This document shows, one piece after another, positions 36,570 through 45,165 of a DNA stretch of 64,000 nt (position 1 is the stretch's first letter; every line of letters begins with the position of its first letter). The notes under the pieces were generated by a model. That model did not search any database. It was given only the letters and a program-made list of their open reading frames with translations, and was not told the DNA's origin. The translations under genes and the position numbers were made by a program. Source of the DNA: CAXXOK01 sp963663285 (GTDB taxonomy: Bacteria; Bacillota; Clostridia; Christensenellales; Aristaeellaceae); assembly GCA_963663285.2 (NCBI GenBank), contig CAXXNI010000002.1:1674001-1738000 (forward strand). Direction: 5' to 3'.

Positions 36570-36710
36570 ATACAATTTTTATACGAAAAGCGTACGGAGA
36601 CACGCTGTTTGCACTGTATTTACCGCAGGATGCGAAGCCGGGTTTTCCCCGGCAGCCGGAGCGGACAGCGGTATAGCATTTACACCGCGGGCTTGCTCCG
36701 TCTTCCCGTA

Positions 36711-37916
36711 TTAGTCCACGATTTCGCGGCCTTCGACGATTGCCAGCGTATCGCACGCAATTACGTGTTCTTCGTCAGTGGGGATCACGCACACCTTTAC
36801 AGTGCTGTCGTCGGTAGAAATAATCGCTTCTTCGCGGGTATTGTTCTTTTCCAGATCAATCTTCGCGCCCAGATAATCAAAATCTTTCATAACCATGGCG
36901 CGCAGGTTGCTGTTATTTTCGCCGATACCGGCCGTAAAGACAATCGCGTCTACGCCGTTCATTTCCGCAGCGTAAGCGCCGATGTACTTTTTAATGCCCC
37001 ACACCAGCATATCGCGGGCGATAATAGCATTTTCCTCACCACGGTCACAGGCAGCGTCGATATCGCGCATATCACTGGAGATACCGCTTACGCCCAGCAA
37101 GCCGCTTTTCTTATTCAGCAGGGAAAGCACTTCGTCCACAGTCATCTTTTCGTTATTGGCAATGTACTGCACTACCGCCGGGTCCAGGTTGCCGGAGCGG
37201 GTACCCATCAGTACGCCTTCCAGCGGGGTAATGCCCATGCTGGTATCCAGGCATTTGCCGTTGAGCACAGCGGCCAGGCTGGAACCATTGCCCAGATGGC
37301 AGGTGATGATGCGGCTGTTTTTACGGTCCAGCCCTAAAAACTCGCAAGCGCGCTTGCTTACATAGCGGTGGCTGGTGCCATGGAAGCCATAGCGGCGCAC
37401 ATGCAGCTTTTTATAATATTCCATGGGTACGCCGTAGAGATAAGCTTTCTTGGGCATTGTCTGGTGGAAAGCCGTGTCGAATACCGCCACGTTGGGGGTG
37501 GTCGGCATTACCTTTTCACAGGCTTCAATGCCCATCAGGTTTGCGGGGTTATGCAGCGGGCCCAGCGGGATGTTTTCCCGGATGGCATCCTTCACTTCCT
37601 CGTTTACCTTCACACTGGCGGTGAAGCGCTCGCCGCCGTGCAGCACGCGGTGGCCTACCGCGCCGATTTCATCCATGCTCTTTACCGCGCCCTTTTCGGG
37701 ATCGGTCAGAGCTTTCAGCATCCACTGGATGCCCTCGGTATGGGTTTTCATGGGGGCGACAGCGTCGAAAACTTTGCCGTCCGCCTTCTGGTTAATGTGG
37801 CTGCCCTCAATGCCGATGCGTTCCACCAGGCCTTTTGCCAGCAGCTTTTCGCCGTCCATATCGATCAACTGGTATTTCAGGGAGGAAGAACCCGCGTTGA
37901 GAATGAGAATTTTCAT
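36711..37916 (-). CDS. ackA: Acetate kinase
   Basis: A 401-residue enzyme of standard length with the ASKHA opening NAGSSSLKYQ (7-16), HRVLHGGERF and HLGNGSSLAAV. It converts acetyl phosphate plus ADP to acetate plus ATP. It lies 24 nt downstream of pta, so the two enzymes of the acetate pathway are co-transcribed. AAGGAG precedes the ATG. Confidence 0.97.
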   Translation of the reverse strand: MKILILNAGSSSLKYQLIDMDGEKLLAKGLVERIGIEGSHINQKADGKVFDAVAPMKTHTEGIQWMLKALTDPEKGAVKSMDEIGAVGHRVLHGGERFTASVKVNEEVKDAIRENIPLGPLHNPANLMGIEACEKVMPTTPNVAVFDTAFHQTMPKKAYLYGVPMEYYKKLHVRRYGFHGTSHRYVSKRACEFLGLDRKNSRIITCHLGNGSSLAAVLNGKCLDTSMGITPLEGVLMGTRSGNLDPAVVQYIANNEKMTVDEVLSLLNKKSGLLGVSGISSDMRDIDAACDRGEENAIIARDMLVWGIKKYIGAYAAEMNGVDAIVFTAGIGENNSNLRAMVMKDFDYLGAKIDLEKNNTREEAIISTDDSTVKVCVIPTDEEHVIACDTLAIVEGREIVD

Positions 37917-37940
37917 CAGTACAACTCCTTATATCGTCCC

Positions 37941-38939
37941 TTAGGCCTGCGCCTTAACGGCGGTAATCGCCACAACGCTTACAATGTCCTCTACCGAGCA
38001 GCCGCGGCTCAAATCGTTCACCGGCTTAGCCAAACCCTGCACAATGGGGCCGACCGCCGTAGCGCCCGCAAAACGCTGCACCAGTTTATAGCCGATGTTG
38101 CCCGCCTGCAAATCGGGGAAAATAAGTACATTGGCATGACCCGCCACCTGGCTGCCGGGCGCCTTGAGCGCGCCGACGCTTTCCACCAGCGCGGCATCCG
38201 CCTGCAGTTCGCCATCGCATTCCAGCTCGGGTGCCAGCTCGTGCACCTTGGCGGTCGCTTCCTGCACCTTGGTTACGTTGTCGTGCTTGGCGCTGCCCTT
38301 GGTGGAGAAAGAGAGCATGGCAACCTTCGGGTCCATCCCGGTCAGCTGCTTACCGGTCTGCGCGCTGGTTATAGCAATCGCTGCCAACTCATCCGCAGAA
38401 GGATCGGGGATAACCGCGCAATCGCCGAAGATCAGCACGCCATCGTCGCCATACTGCTTGTTGGGTACTTCCATAATAAAAGCGCCACTGACTACTTTAA
38501 TGCCAGGCGCCGTCTTGATAATCTGCAGCGCAGGCCGCAGCACATTGCCGGTGGAGTTGATGGCGCCCGCCACCATACCGTCCGCATCGCCGGTCTTCAC
38601 CATCACCGCACCGTAGAACAACGTATTGCCCGTTACCAATTCCATGGCCTGCTCGGGCGTCATTCCTTTGGCTTTACGCAGTTCAAAAAGCAAATCGGCA
38701 TAAGCCTGCGACTTTTCGGACTTCTTGGGGTCGATCTGCTCAATCCCCTCAACATTGGTACCGGTTTCGGCTGCGACTTTAGCAATATCCTCCGTATTGC
38801 CCAGCAACGTCACCTTGGCAATCCCCTGATCGGTAATCAGGCGGGCTGCCTGCACTGTGCGCGGCTCGGACCCTTCGGCCAGCACGATATGCTTGACGTC
38901 CTGTTTCGCCTTCGCTTTGATTTTGTCAATAATGGACAT
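37941..38939 (-). CDS. pta: Phosphate acetyltransferase
   Basis: A 332-residue short-form Pta with the conserved LAEGSEPRTVQAA near the start, DADGMVAGAINSTGNVLRPAL in the middle and PDLQAGNIGYKLVQRFAGA at the CoA pocket. It makes acetyl phosphate from acetyl-CoA. ATG 38939 follows GGGAGG; upstream in-frame extensions lack a ribosome site and lie over the promoter. Confidence 0.96.
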   Translation of the reverse strand: MSIIDKIKAKAKQDVKHIVLAEGSEPRTVQAARLITDQGIAKVTLLGNTEDIAKVAAETGTNVEGIEQIDPKKSEKSQAYADLLFELRKAKGMTPEQAMELVTGNTLFYGAVMVKTGDADGMVAGAINSTGNVLRPALQIIKTAPGIKVVSGAFIMEVPNKQYGDDGVLIFGDCAVIPDPSADELAAIAITSAQTGKQLTGMDPKVAMLSFSTKGSAKHDNVTKVQEATAKVHELAPELECDGELQADAALVESVGALKAPGSQVAGHANVLIFPDLQAGNIGYKLVQRFAGATAVGPIVQGLAKPVNDLSRGCSVEDIVSVVAITAVKAQA

Positions 38940-38965
38940 GGCGGTTTCCTCCCTTATGTGATAGA

Positions 38966-38993
38966 ATACAAACAGGTTTGTATCTGTATACAA
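38966..38993 (-). promoter_or_regulatory. Nested inverted repeats just downstream of the pta -10
   Basis: Three arms alternate in orientation: ATACAAA (38966-38972), TTTGTAT (38977-38983) and ATACAA (38988-38993), each separated by 4 nt. The first two form a perfect 7-bp dyad and the last two a 6-bp dyad, so two alternative hairpins or two overlapping operators are possible right at the expected transcript start. It resembles sites of GntR-type repressors in general shape, but I cannot name a regulator. Confidence 0.55.
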
Positions 38994-39000
38994 CCGAGTT

Positions 39001-39006
39001 ATTATA
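39001..39006 (-). promoter_or_regulatory. -10 element of the pta-ackA operon
   Basis: A perfect minus-strand TATAAT; the -35 region is poor, which suggests an activator or weak basal use. Confidence 0.5.
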
Positions 39007-39135
39007 CACCTTTTCGCGCTGAAATGAAATAGAAACACGGAAAAACGAGAGCTTATACACGAAAAACACAAAGTTTTCGCTCGAAGCCGTTTATTTTCGC
39101 ACCGCAGTTGCCAAAATGCCGTTACAAGGAGCCAT

Positions 39136-40344
39136 ATGAAGCCTACTGTTGGTATTATTTGTGAATACGATCCGTTTCACCGTGGGCATGCGCGCCAGTT
39201 TGCCCTGATCCGGTGCCGCTATCCGCAGGCACGTATTGTGTGCGTCATGAGCGGCTGTTTTACCCAGCGCGGCATGCCTGCGCTGTTCCCGCCCGCTTTC
39301 CGGGCGGAGGCTGCTCTGCGCGCCGGCGCGGATATTGTGCTGGAGCTGCCCTGCGCCTTTGCCGTACGAGACGCGGAAAATTTTGCGCTGGGTGCGGTAA
39401 GCATCCTAACCCGGCTTGGGTTTGTAACGCATCTTTCTTTTGGGCTGGAAACGGAGGACCTTACCCCGCTGCAAAGCATCGCCGCGCTGCTGGAAGCGCC
39501 GACTCCGGCTTTTACCGCAGCACTGCGTAAAGCGCTGGCGCGCGGTATTCCCTTCGCCGCGGCGCAGGCCGAAGCGGTTGCAACCGCGCTACAGGAGGCA
39601 CCTTGCCAAGCAGGCACCGGCAGTATTCTTTCGGCCGAAACAGCAGCTCAACTGCTTTCGCAGCCCAACAACATTCTGGGCATTTGCTACCTGCGCGCGC
39701 TCCGGCGGCTGCACAGCCCTCTTACACCGCTACCCGTATTGCGGCAAGGTTCATACCATGCGCAAACCCTCGCTGAAAACCCGTATCCATCAGCTACCGC
39801 CGTACGCAAAGCCTGGCTGTCGGGCGATATCGCCGCCGCGCAGGAGGCGTGTGGGTATCCGCTCCAGAACATTCCCGCCCATCGCCCCGACGCACTGGAT
39901 ACCGTGCTGCTTAACCGCCTGCGTTCCGCCACCGCCGGGGAGCTGCGCGCCCTGCCGGATTGCAGCGAGGGGCTGGAAAACCGGCTGCTGGCCGCCGCGC
40001 GGCAGGCTACCACGCGCGCGGAATTGCTTGCATTACTGAAAACCCGCCGCTATGCCTACACGCGCCTGAACCGGCTGTTAGCCCATGCACTCTTAGGCGT
40101 GCAGCAGGAGCTGCTTACACAGCACTCCCTACCGGAAACCGTCCGGCTGCTGGGCTTTCGCAAAGAAAGCCGCGATTTGCTGGCTCATTTTCCGGAAAGC
40201 CAAATTCCCGTCATTGCCAAGGCGGCGGATGGCGACCCCGCCGACCCACTGTACGCACTGGACGTGCGCGCATACGACCTTTGGGCTTTGGGCGCAGGGC
40301 TGCCAGCCGGGCTGATGTACCGGCAGCAAGTGGTGATTCTGTAA
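39136..40344 (+). CDS. tmcAL: tRNA(Met) cytidine acetate ligase
   Basis: A 402-residue nucleotidyltransferase of the YlbM/DUF795 family. The N-terminal HxGH motif is HRGH (15-18) in CEYDPFHRGHA, with the later block NNILGICYLRAL. TmcAL activates acetate with ATP and acetylates the wobble cytidine of elongator tRNA-Met. It is divergent from pta-ackA, the pathway that makes acetate, a neighbourhood that may be meaningful. AAGGA precedes the ATG. Confidence 0.92.
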   Translation: MKPTVGIICEYDPFHRGHARQFALIRCRYPQARIVCVMSGCFTQRGMPALFPPAFRAEAALRAGADIVLELPCAFAVRDAENFALGAVSILTRLGFVTHLSFGLETEDLTPLQSIAALLEAPTPAFTAALRKALARGIPFAAAQAEAVATALQEAPCQAGTGSILSAETAAQLLSQPNNILGICYLRALRRLHSPLTPLPVLRQGSYHAQTLAENPYPSATAVRKAWLSGDIAAAQEACGYPLQNIPAHRPDALDTVLLNRLRSATAGELRALPDCSEGLENRLLAAARQATTRAELLALLKTRRYAYTRLNRLLAHALLGVQQELLTQHSLPETVRLLGFRKESRDLLAHFPESQIPVIAKAADGDPADPLYALDVRAYDLWALGAGLPAGLMYRQQVVIL

Positions 40345-40412
40345 TACCGCAAGCCTGTATCGCTGCCTTTACCGAAGCAGCATGACAATCCCTGTCCACA
40401 AAAGCATTGAAA

Positions 40413-40455
40413 AAAGGATGTACAGGCAGAGTTTCATCACTCCGGTACATCCTTT
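40413..40455 (-). terminator. Tandem terminator hairpin, copy 1
   Basis: AAAGGATGTAC (40413-40423) and GTACATCCTTT (40445-40455) form an 11-bp stem. On the minus strand six T follow, so it ends scpB transcripts; it may also act after tmcAL. Confidence 0.75.
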
Positions 40456-40467
40456 AATGCATATTAA

Positions 40468-40512
40468 AAAGGATGTACTGGCAGGGTCTACAATCCCTCC
40501 GGTACATCCTTT
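40468..40512 (-). terminator. Tandem terminator hairpin, copy 2
   Basis: The same 11-bp stem as the neighbouring copy (40468-40478 with 40502-40512), with a loop of related sequence and a five-T run on the minus strand. It is the first met by transcripts leaving scpB, 11 nt beyond its stop. Confidence 0.8.
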
Positions 40513-40523
40513 ATACTTCCCAG

Positions 40524-41084
40524 TTATGGGATCAGCGGCGGTTCTTCCGAATCGCTCTGCTTTGCATCGGCAAGCGGTTCCGGCAGGGGCGGCAGCTCCC
40601 GCACATCGCTGATACCGAAATGCTCCAAAAATTTATCCGTCGTGGCGTACAGTATAGGGCGGCCCAGCGCTTCCTTACGCCCTACCTCCTGTATCAGCCC
40701 TTTATGCAGCAGGGATTGTACGGAATAATCACACTTTACGCCGCGCACCTGCTCCACCATGCCTTTGGTGGCCGGCTGGCGGTAAGCGATTACCGCCAAC
40801 GTTTCCAACGCCGCCTGCGAAAGGCTCTGCCGCTGTACCGGCTGGAGCATTCGTTCCACATAGGGGGCATACTCCGGGCGGGTTTCCAGCTTCAGGTGAT
40901 CGCCATAGCGTTTCAGGGTGATGCCACGGCTGGTGCTTTCATACTCCTTTTGCAGCAGCTCCACAGCATGCATGGTTTCCATCTCGCTCATTTCCAGCGC
41001 AAGCGAAAGCTCGGGTACACTGATCGCGTCGCCCGATACAAATAAAATCGCCTCAATGGCGTTGGTTGCCTCATTCGGCTGCAA
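40524..41084 (-). CDS. scpB: Segregation and condensation protein B
   Basis: A 186-residue winged-helix protein with the ScpB signature SLSQAALETLAVIAYRQP and a proline/acid-rich tail. With ScpA and SMC it forms the condensin complex. The start chosen is TTG 41084, 7 nt after GGGGAGG and overlapping the end of scpA by 14 nt. ATG 41123 would add 13 residues of cysteine- and glycine-rich sequence unlike the family. Confidence 0.92.
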   Translation of the reverse strand: MQPNEATNAIEAILFVSGDAISVPELSLALEMSEMETMHAVELLQKEYESTSRGITLKRYGDHLKLETRPEYAPYVERMLQPVQRQSLSQAALETLAVIAYRQPATKGMVEQVRGVKCDYSVQSLLHKGLIQEVGRKEALGRPILYATTDKFLEHFGISDVRELPPLPEPLADAKQSDSEEPPLIP

Positions 41085-41805
41085 CGGCTTTCCTCCTCCC
41101 CGGATGCAGCATGATGGTATCAAACGTGCCGCTCTGGGTTACATGTGCTTTGCCCAGCTTGAGCAATTCCAACAGTGCGATAAACAGCGTTACCACTTCT
41201 TCGCGCTCCGGCCGCACCTGAAACAGCTCATCAAAACGGGTTGCACCGCCACGCAGCCGGTTTTGAATGGCTTTCATACAGCCTTCCACCGTATAGCTGT
41301 CCCGGCGGATATCCCGCGGTATAAAAGCCGCTTCCGGCTCCTCGCGCGGGGCGCGGCTGGCCACACGCTGCAGCGCCGACCACAGCGCATCCAGCGTCAG
41401 TCCGTCTATTTCCAGTGTCGGCGGCGGCAGGGGGATTTCCTCCGGCAGCTTGCCAAACACATCCATCGCGCTTTTTTCAAACGCCGCCATGTTGACGGCG
41501 CTTTCTTTGAATTGTTTATAAGCAGTCAACTGCGCAATCAACGCCTGCTCGGGGTCTTCTTCCTCGGGTTTGGGCGGTTTGGGCAGCAGCGCCCGGCTTT
41601 TAATCTCCACCAGCATCGCCGCCATCGCGATAAACTCGCTGGCCTCGTCCGGGTCAAAATCCGGCGCGGTTTGCACCGCCTCAATAAACTGCTCGGTAAT
41701 CTGGCTTACGAAAATATCCTTAATATCAATCTTCGCTTTACCAATCAAGTGCAGCAGCAAATCCAGCGGCCCGTCAAACTGCTTCAGCCGGATATACAGT
41801 GCCAT
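41071..41805 (-). CDS. scpA: Segregation and condensation protein A
   Basis: A 244-residue kleisin. The N-terminal SMC-binding helices start YIRLKQFDGPLDLLLHLI, and the C-terminal winged helix has FIALLELLKLGKAHVTQ. It bridges SMC heads in condensin. The ATG overlaps the stop of the upstream M50 protease gene (TAATG), so the three genes are translationally linked. Confidence 0.95.
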   Translation of the reverse strand: MALYIRLKQFDGPLDLLLHLIGKAKIDIKDIFVSQITEQFIEAVQTAPDFDPDEASEFIAMAAMLVEIKSRALLPKPPKPEEEDPEQALIAQLTAYKQFKESAVNMAAFEKSAMDVFGKLPEEIPLPPPTLEIDGLTLDALWSALQRVASRAPREEPEAAFIPRDIRRDSYTVEGCMKAIQNRLRGGATRFDELFQVRPEREEVVTLFIALLELLKLGKAHVTQSGTFDTIMLHPGRRKAVAAE

Positions 41806-42608
41806 TACGCCGCGCCCTCCAGCTGTAAAAACAGGTGCAGCACGCCGCTTTCGACTACGCCGGTCACAGCGGTAAGCACCGAAATAAGCGCGCCGGAGAA
41901 CACCAACACCAGTAAAATAATCTGCGCAATCTGAAAAAATTGGTGGTTCATGGTCAGTTTACCCTTGAGCACCAAATCGTTGAGCACATGGAAGCCGTCC
42001 AGCGGCGGAATCGGAATCAGGTTAAACACTGCAATTGTTAGATTCATGGTCGAGAACAGCAGCAAAAAGCGCTGTACATGCATCAGCCACGGGTGCAGCA
42101 TATACTGGCTGAAGTCCGCACCGGAACCGCTGAGCAAAATGGAATAACCAACACCGCTGGAGGACAGGAATTCCATCGCGCCTCCGTTCGCGGCAATTAC
42201 ATTTGCCCGCCACAATAGCGGGTTGATAATCGTAGCCAGAAAAGTCGACACGATGAACAGCGTCAGGTTGGTGGCCACGCCTGCAATGGAAACCAGAAAA
42301 TCCGCTCTTCGTTGATTACCGTGAAAATTGCGCGGATTCACCGGCACAGGTTTTGCCCAGCCAAAGCCAAGCAACACTAAACTGATCGTGCCAAACGGGT
42401 CCAAATGCTTACGTGGATCCAGCGTAAGACGGCCCAGCATTTTCGCCGTGGGATCACCGCAGCGGTACGCCACATAGCCATGGGCAATTTCGTGCAGCAT
42501 CAGTGTTAGCAGTACGGCCACGGCAAAATAGAGCATGTATATGATGAAACCAACAGGATCCGTGGTCAGCCACGACCCCCAAGCTTGTAAACGGGAAAAA
42601 ATGCCCAC
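41805..42608 (-). CDS. Site-2-protease-like membrane zinc metalloprotease (M50)
   Basis: A 267-residue polytopic protein with the zinc-binding HEIAH at 39-43 and the third ligand D204 in NLIPIPPLDG. No PDZ domain, so it is of the compact rhomboid-neighbour type often seen before scpA in Firmicutes (YwhC-like). The substrate is unknown. GTG 42608 follows GAGG by 7 nt; the longer frame upstream crosses the promoter and a terminator. Confidence 0.88.
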   Translation of the reverse strand: MGIFSRLQAWGSWLTTDPVGFIIYMLYFAVAVLLTLMLHEIAHGYVAYRCGDPTAKMLGRLTLDPRKHLDPFGTISLVLLGFGWAKPVPVNPRNFHGNQRRADFLVSIAGVATNLTLFIVSTFLATIINPLLWRANVIAANGGAMEFLSSSGVGYSILLSGSGADFSQYMLHPWLMHVQRFLLLFSTMNLTIAVFNLIPIPPLDGFHVLNDLVLKGKLTMNHQFFQIAQIILLVLVFSGALISVLTAVTGVVESGVLHLFLQLEGAA

Positions 42609-42735
42609 AGTATAACCTCGTTTCCTGCGCTTGCCGGGCAAGCGTACTGTTTTCTTTCCCCCTATACAATATAGCAACGCGGCTATTGCGCGGCCATTGC
42701 GCCGCCATCTGCCACACCGTATGGGTTGAAATAGT

Positions 42736-42764
42736 ATTATAGCGTGACCGCATCCAAAATACAA
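42736..42764 (-). promoter_or_regulatory. Promoter of M50 protease-scpA-scpB
   Basis: Minus-strand TTGTAT (42759-42764), 17-nt spacer and TATAAT (42736-42741). Confidence 0.6.
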
Positions 42765-42798
42765 GCAGGCCGCCAATCCGCTTGGGATGGCGGCCTGC
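42765..42798 (-). terminator. Terminator of the purine nucleoside phosphorylase gene
   Basis: GCAGGCCGCCA (42765-42775) and its complement (42788-42798) form an 11-bp GC-rich stem directly after the stop, followed on the minus strand by TTGTATTTT. Confidence 0.75.
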
Positions 42799-42804
42799 CG
42801 TGTA

Positions 42805-43629
42805 TTACAGGGCTTCGATGACACCGTCCAGCAATTGGCGGAATGTGCCTTTCACCTTGTTGCCCATCTCCATTACTTCTTCATGGTTCAGCGGCGCGTC
42901 CATCACCCCTGCCGCCATATTGGTAATACAGCTGAGGCCCAGCACCCGCATCCCGCCGTGGCGCGCCACGATGATTTCCGGAACCGTACTCATCCCCACG
43001 GCGTCCGCGCCCAGCGTGCGCAGCATGCGGATTTCGGCAGGCGTTTCGTACGTCGGCCCGTTCAGCCAGCAGTATACCCCCTGTTGCAGGGGAATGTTCA
43101 TCTTCTGCGCCGTTTCCACCGCCAGCGCGCGCAGCTCCCGGTCCAGCGCGTAGCTCATGTCCGGGAACCGCGGGCCAAACTCGTCCAAGTTCGGGCCGAT
43201 CAACGGGTTTTTCCCGGTCAGGTTCAGCACGTCGTTAATCAGCATCAAGTCCCCGGCGTGGAACTCCATGTTTACGCCGCCGGCGGCGTTGGTGACAATC
43301 AGGGTTTTTACACCGAGTTTTTGCATCACACGTACCGGCATGGTCACATCCAGCAGATCGTACCCCTCATAGGCGTGAAAGCGCCCCTGCATCATACATA
43401 CGCGCTTGCCATGCAGCGTGCCCGTGTACCAACGGCCTTTATGCCCCGGCACCGTCGATACGGGGAAATTGGGGATGTCCTTGTAATCCATGTATTTAGC
43501 GTCTTCCAACGCCTCCACATAATCGCCGAGGCCGCTGCCCAGCACCACGGCGATTTCCGCTGTGCCGCAGACTTTTTCAATCGCCTTGGCCGCGCTCTTG
43601 ATTCTCTTCAAATGATTTTTCTTTCCCAT
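42805..43629 (-). CDS. Purine nucleoside phosphorylase (trimeric type)
   Basis: A 274-residue enzyme with VVLGSGLGDYV near the N-terminus (phosphate loop), GRFHAYEGY, TNAAGGVN and NGPTYETPAEIRM, all typical of the PNP/MTAP family I. It splits inosine and guanosine with phosphate to base and ribose-1-phosphate. The phosphopentomutase gene upstream then converts that sugar phosphate, so the two form a nucleoside salvage pair. ATG 43629 follows AAAGGAGG. Confidence 0.92.
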   Translation of the reverse strand: MGKKNHLKRIKSAAKAIEKVCGTAEIAVVLGSGLGDYVEALEDAKYMDYKDIPNFPVSTVPGHKGRWYTGTLHGKRVCMMQGRFHAYEGYDLLDVTMPVRVMQKLGVKTLIVTNAAGGVNMEFHAGDLMLINDVLNLTGKNPLIGPNLDEFGPRFPDMSYALDRELRALAVETAQKMNIPLQQGVYCWLNGPTYETPAEIRMLRTLGADAVGMSTVPEIIVARHGGMRVLGLSCITNMAAGVMDAPLNHEEVMEMGNKVKGTFRQLLDGVIEAL

Positions 43630-43770
43630 ACTGGTTGCCTCCTTTATCGTAATCGTCCACAACGTTTGGTGTCTCTTCGTTGCGCGGTGAAAGCCGCAAA
43701 GCAAATTGCTTTGGCTGTCCGTCCCGCTTTTATTTATTAGTGTAATACAACCCGTTTTACACTGCCGTTT

Positions 43771-44934
43771 TTACTCCAGGGCAGATGCGAACGATTCCGC
43801 GCCAAAACGGTCGTTTAAGCCAAATAGCTCCGCAATAGTCGCGGCGATATCCGCATAGGTTTTACGGGTTCCCAGCTGCGTAAGCCCCGTCATCTCCGGA
43901 GTCCACGCCACAATGGGGATGTATTCGCGGGTATGGTCGGTACCATGGAAGGTGGGGTCACACCCGTGATCGGCATCGATGAGGATCAGGTCGCCCGGCT
44001 GCGCCAGCTTCATCGCTTCGCCCAGCTTTTCGTCAAACGCGACCAGCGCATCGGCATAACCCTGCGCGTCGCGGCGATGGCCGTACACCATATCAAAATC
44101 GACCAGATTCACAAACACCAGCCCGGTAAAATCGCGCTTCATCGTATCCAGCCAAACATCAATACAGGCGGGGTTTCCCATGGAATGGACGCTCTCGGCC
44201 AAGCCACGCATGCAGAAGATATCCCCGATTTTGCCGATGCCCATGGTGAAAATGCCCTTCTCTGTAAGCGCATCCAGTATCGTGCGGCCTGTCGGCTCCA
44301 GACTGAAATCCTCCCGCCGGGGCGTACGAGTAAACTTTCCTTTTTCCGAGCCGATAAACGGCCGCGCAATCACCCGGCCAACCGCGTGCTCACCCTGCAA
44401 AATCTTCCGCGCAATGCGGCACCACTCATACAGTGTTTCCACCGGCACGATCTGCTCGTTCGCCGCAATCTGGAATACACTGTCCGCCGAGGTATACACA
44501 ATCGGGTACCCGGTGCGCAGGTGCTCTTCGCCCAGTTCGTCCAGAATCACAGTGCCGCTGGAGGCGTAATTACCAAGCGTTTTCCGGCCAATGGCCTTTT
44601 CAAACGCGTCGATCACCTCCGCGGGAAAACCGTTCGGGTAGGTGGGGAAAGCCTGTGTAAGCGTAACGCCGCTCATTTCCCAGTGCCCGGTTGTCGTATC
44701 CTTGCCTGCGCTGCGCTCTATGGCGCGCCCAACTGCACCCACAGCGTCCGCCGGACGTTCGCAGGGCACGTTGGGGATATACCCAAACCCCATTTTCTCT
44801 AAATTAGGCAGTTTGGGATGCGCGGTCTTAATGGTATGTTCCAGCGTGCTAGCGCCAACATCGCCATACTGCTTTGCATCCGGCAGCGCACCGGCGCCTA
44901 CACTGTCCAGCACGATCAGAAACAACCTTTTCAT
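43771..44934 (-). CDS. deoB: Phosphopentomutase
   Basis: A 387-residue alkaline-phosphatase-superfamily enzyme with metal ligands in VLDSVGAGALPDA, the catalytic threonine region AGKDTTTGHWEMSG and DADHGCDPTFHGTDHTRE near the C-terminus. It interconverts (deoxy)ribose-1- and -5-phosphate. GGAGG precedes the ATG. The 141-nt gap to the phosphorylase holds small palindromes but no clear terminator. Confidence 0.95.
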   Translation of the reverse strand: MKRLFLIVLDSVGAGALPDAKQYGDVGASTLEHTIKTAHPKLPNLEKMGFGYIPNVPCERPADAVGAVGRAIERSAGKDTTTGHWEMSGVTLTQAFPTYPNGFPAEVIDAFEKAIGRKTLGNYASSGTVILDELGEEHLRTGYPIVYTSADSVFQIAANEQIVPVETLYEWCRIARKILQGEHAVGRVIARPFIGSEKGKFTRTPRREDFSLEPTGRTILDALTEKGIFTMGIGKIGDIFCMRGLAESVHSMGNPACIDVWLDTMKRDFTGLVFVNLVDFDMVYGHRRDAQGYADALVAFDEKLGEAMKLAQPGDLILIDADHGCDPTFHGTDHTREYIPIVAWTPEMTGLTQLGTRKTYADIAATIAELFGLNDRFGAESFASALE

Positions 44935-45113
44935 CTTTCATTCCTCCTTTGGAAATCCGTTATTATTTTACACGAAAAAAGCAAGAAAGAAAAGCGTTTC
45001 CGGCGCCACCCATTTTATTTTACCAAGTCTGCGTCAGCTTCCGGGGCTTAGCTTACGGAGTGTACGCATCCGTTATATCCTATACATACACCGCACCGGA
45101 TGCGATGTTCTTA

Positions 45114-45142
45114 TTTACATTTCGCGTCCATCTCCGTACAAT
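45114..45142 (+). promoter_or_regulatory. Promoter of the RlmL-type methyltransferase gene
   Basis: TTTACA (45114-45119), 17-nt spacer, TACAAT (45137-45142), 24 nt before the ATG. Confidence 0.7.
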
Positions 45143-45165
45143 AGACACGTCAGGAGGAGGTAACC

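Noticed and set aside
36637..36653. A clear terminator after ackA
   Set aside because: GCCGGG/CCCGGC forms a hairpin, but it lies 58 nt downstream of the ackA stop without a T run, so I do not call it.
37368..39032. A 554-codon open frame on the plus strand opposite ackA-pta
   Set aside because: It lies antisense to two clear enzymes and its translation is histidine- and arginine-rich with no domain; it is a frame shadow of GC-rich codon use.
40413..40512. A short CRISPR array
   Set aside because: There are only two units, each is an internal hairpin with T runs, the intervening sequence is not spacer-like, and no cas gene is present.
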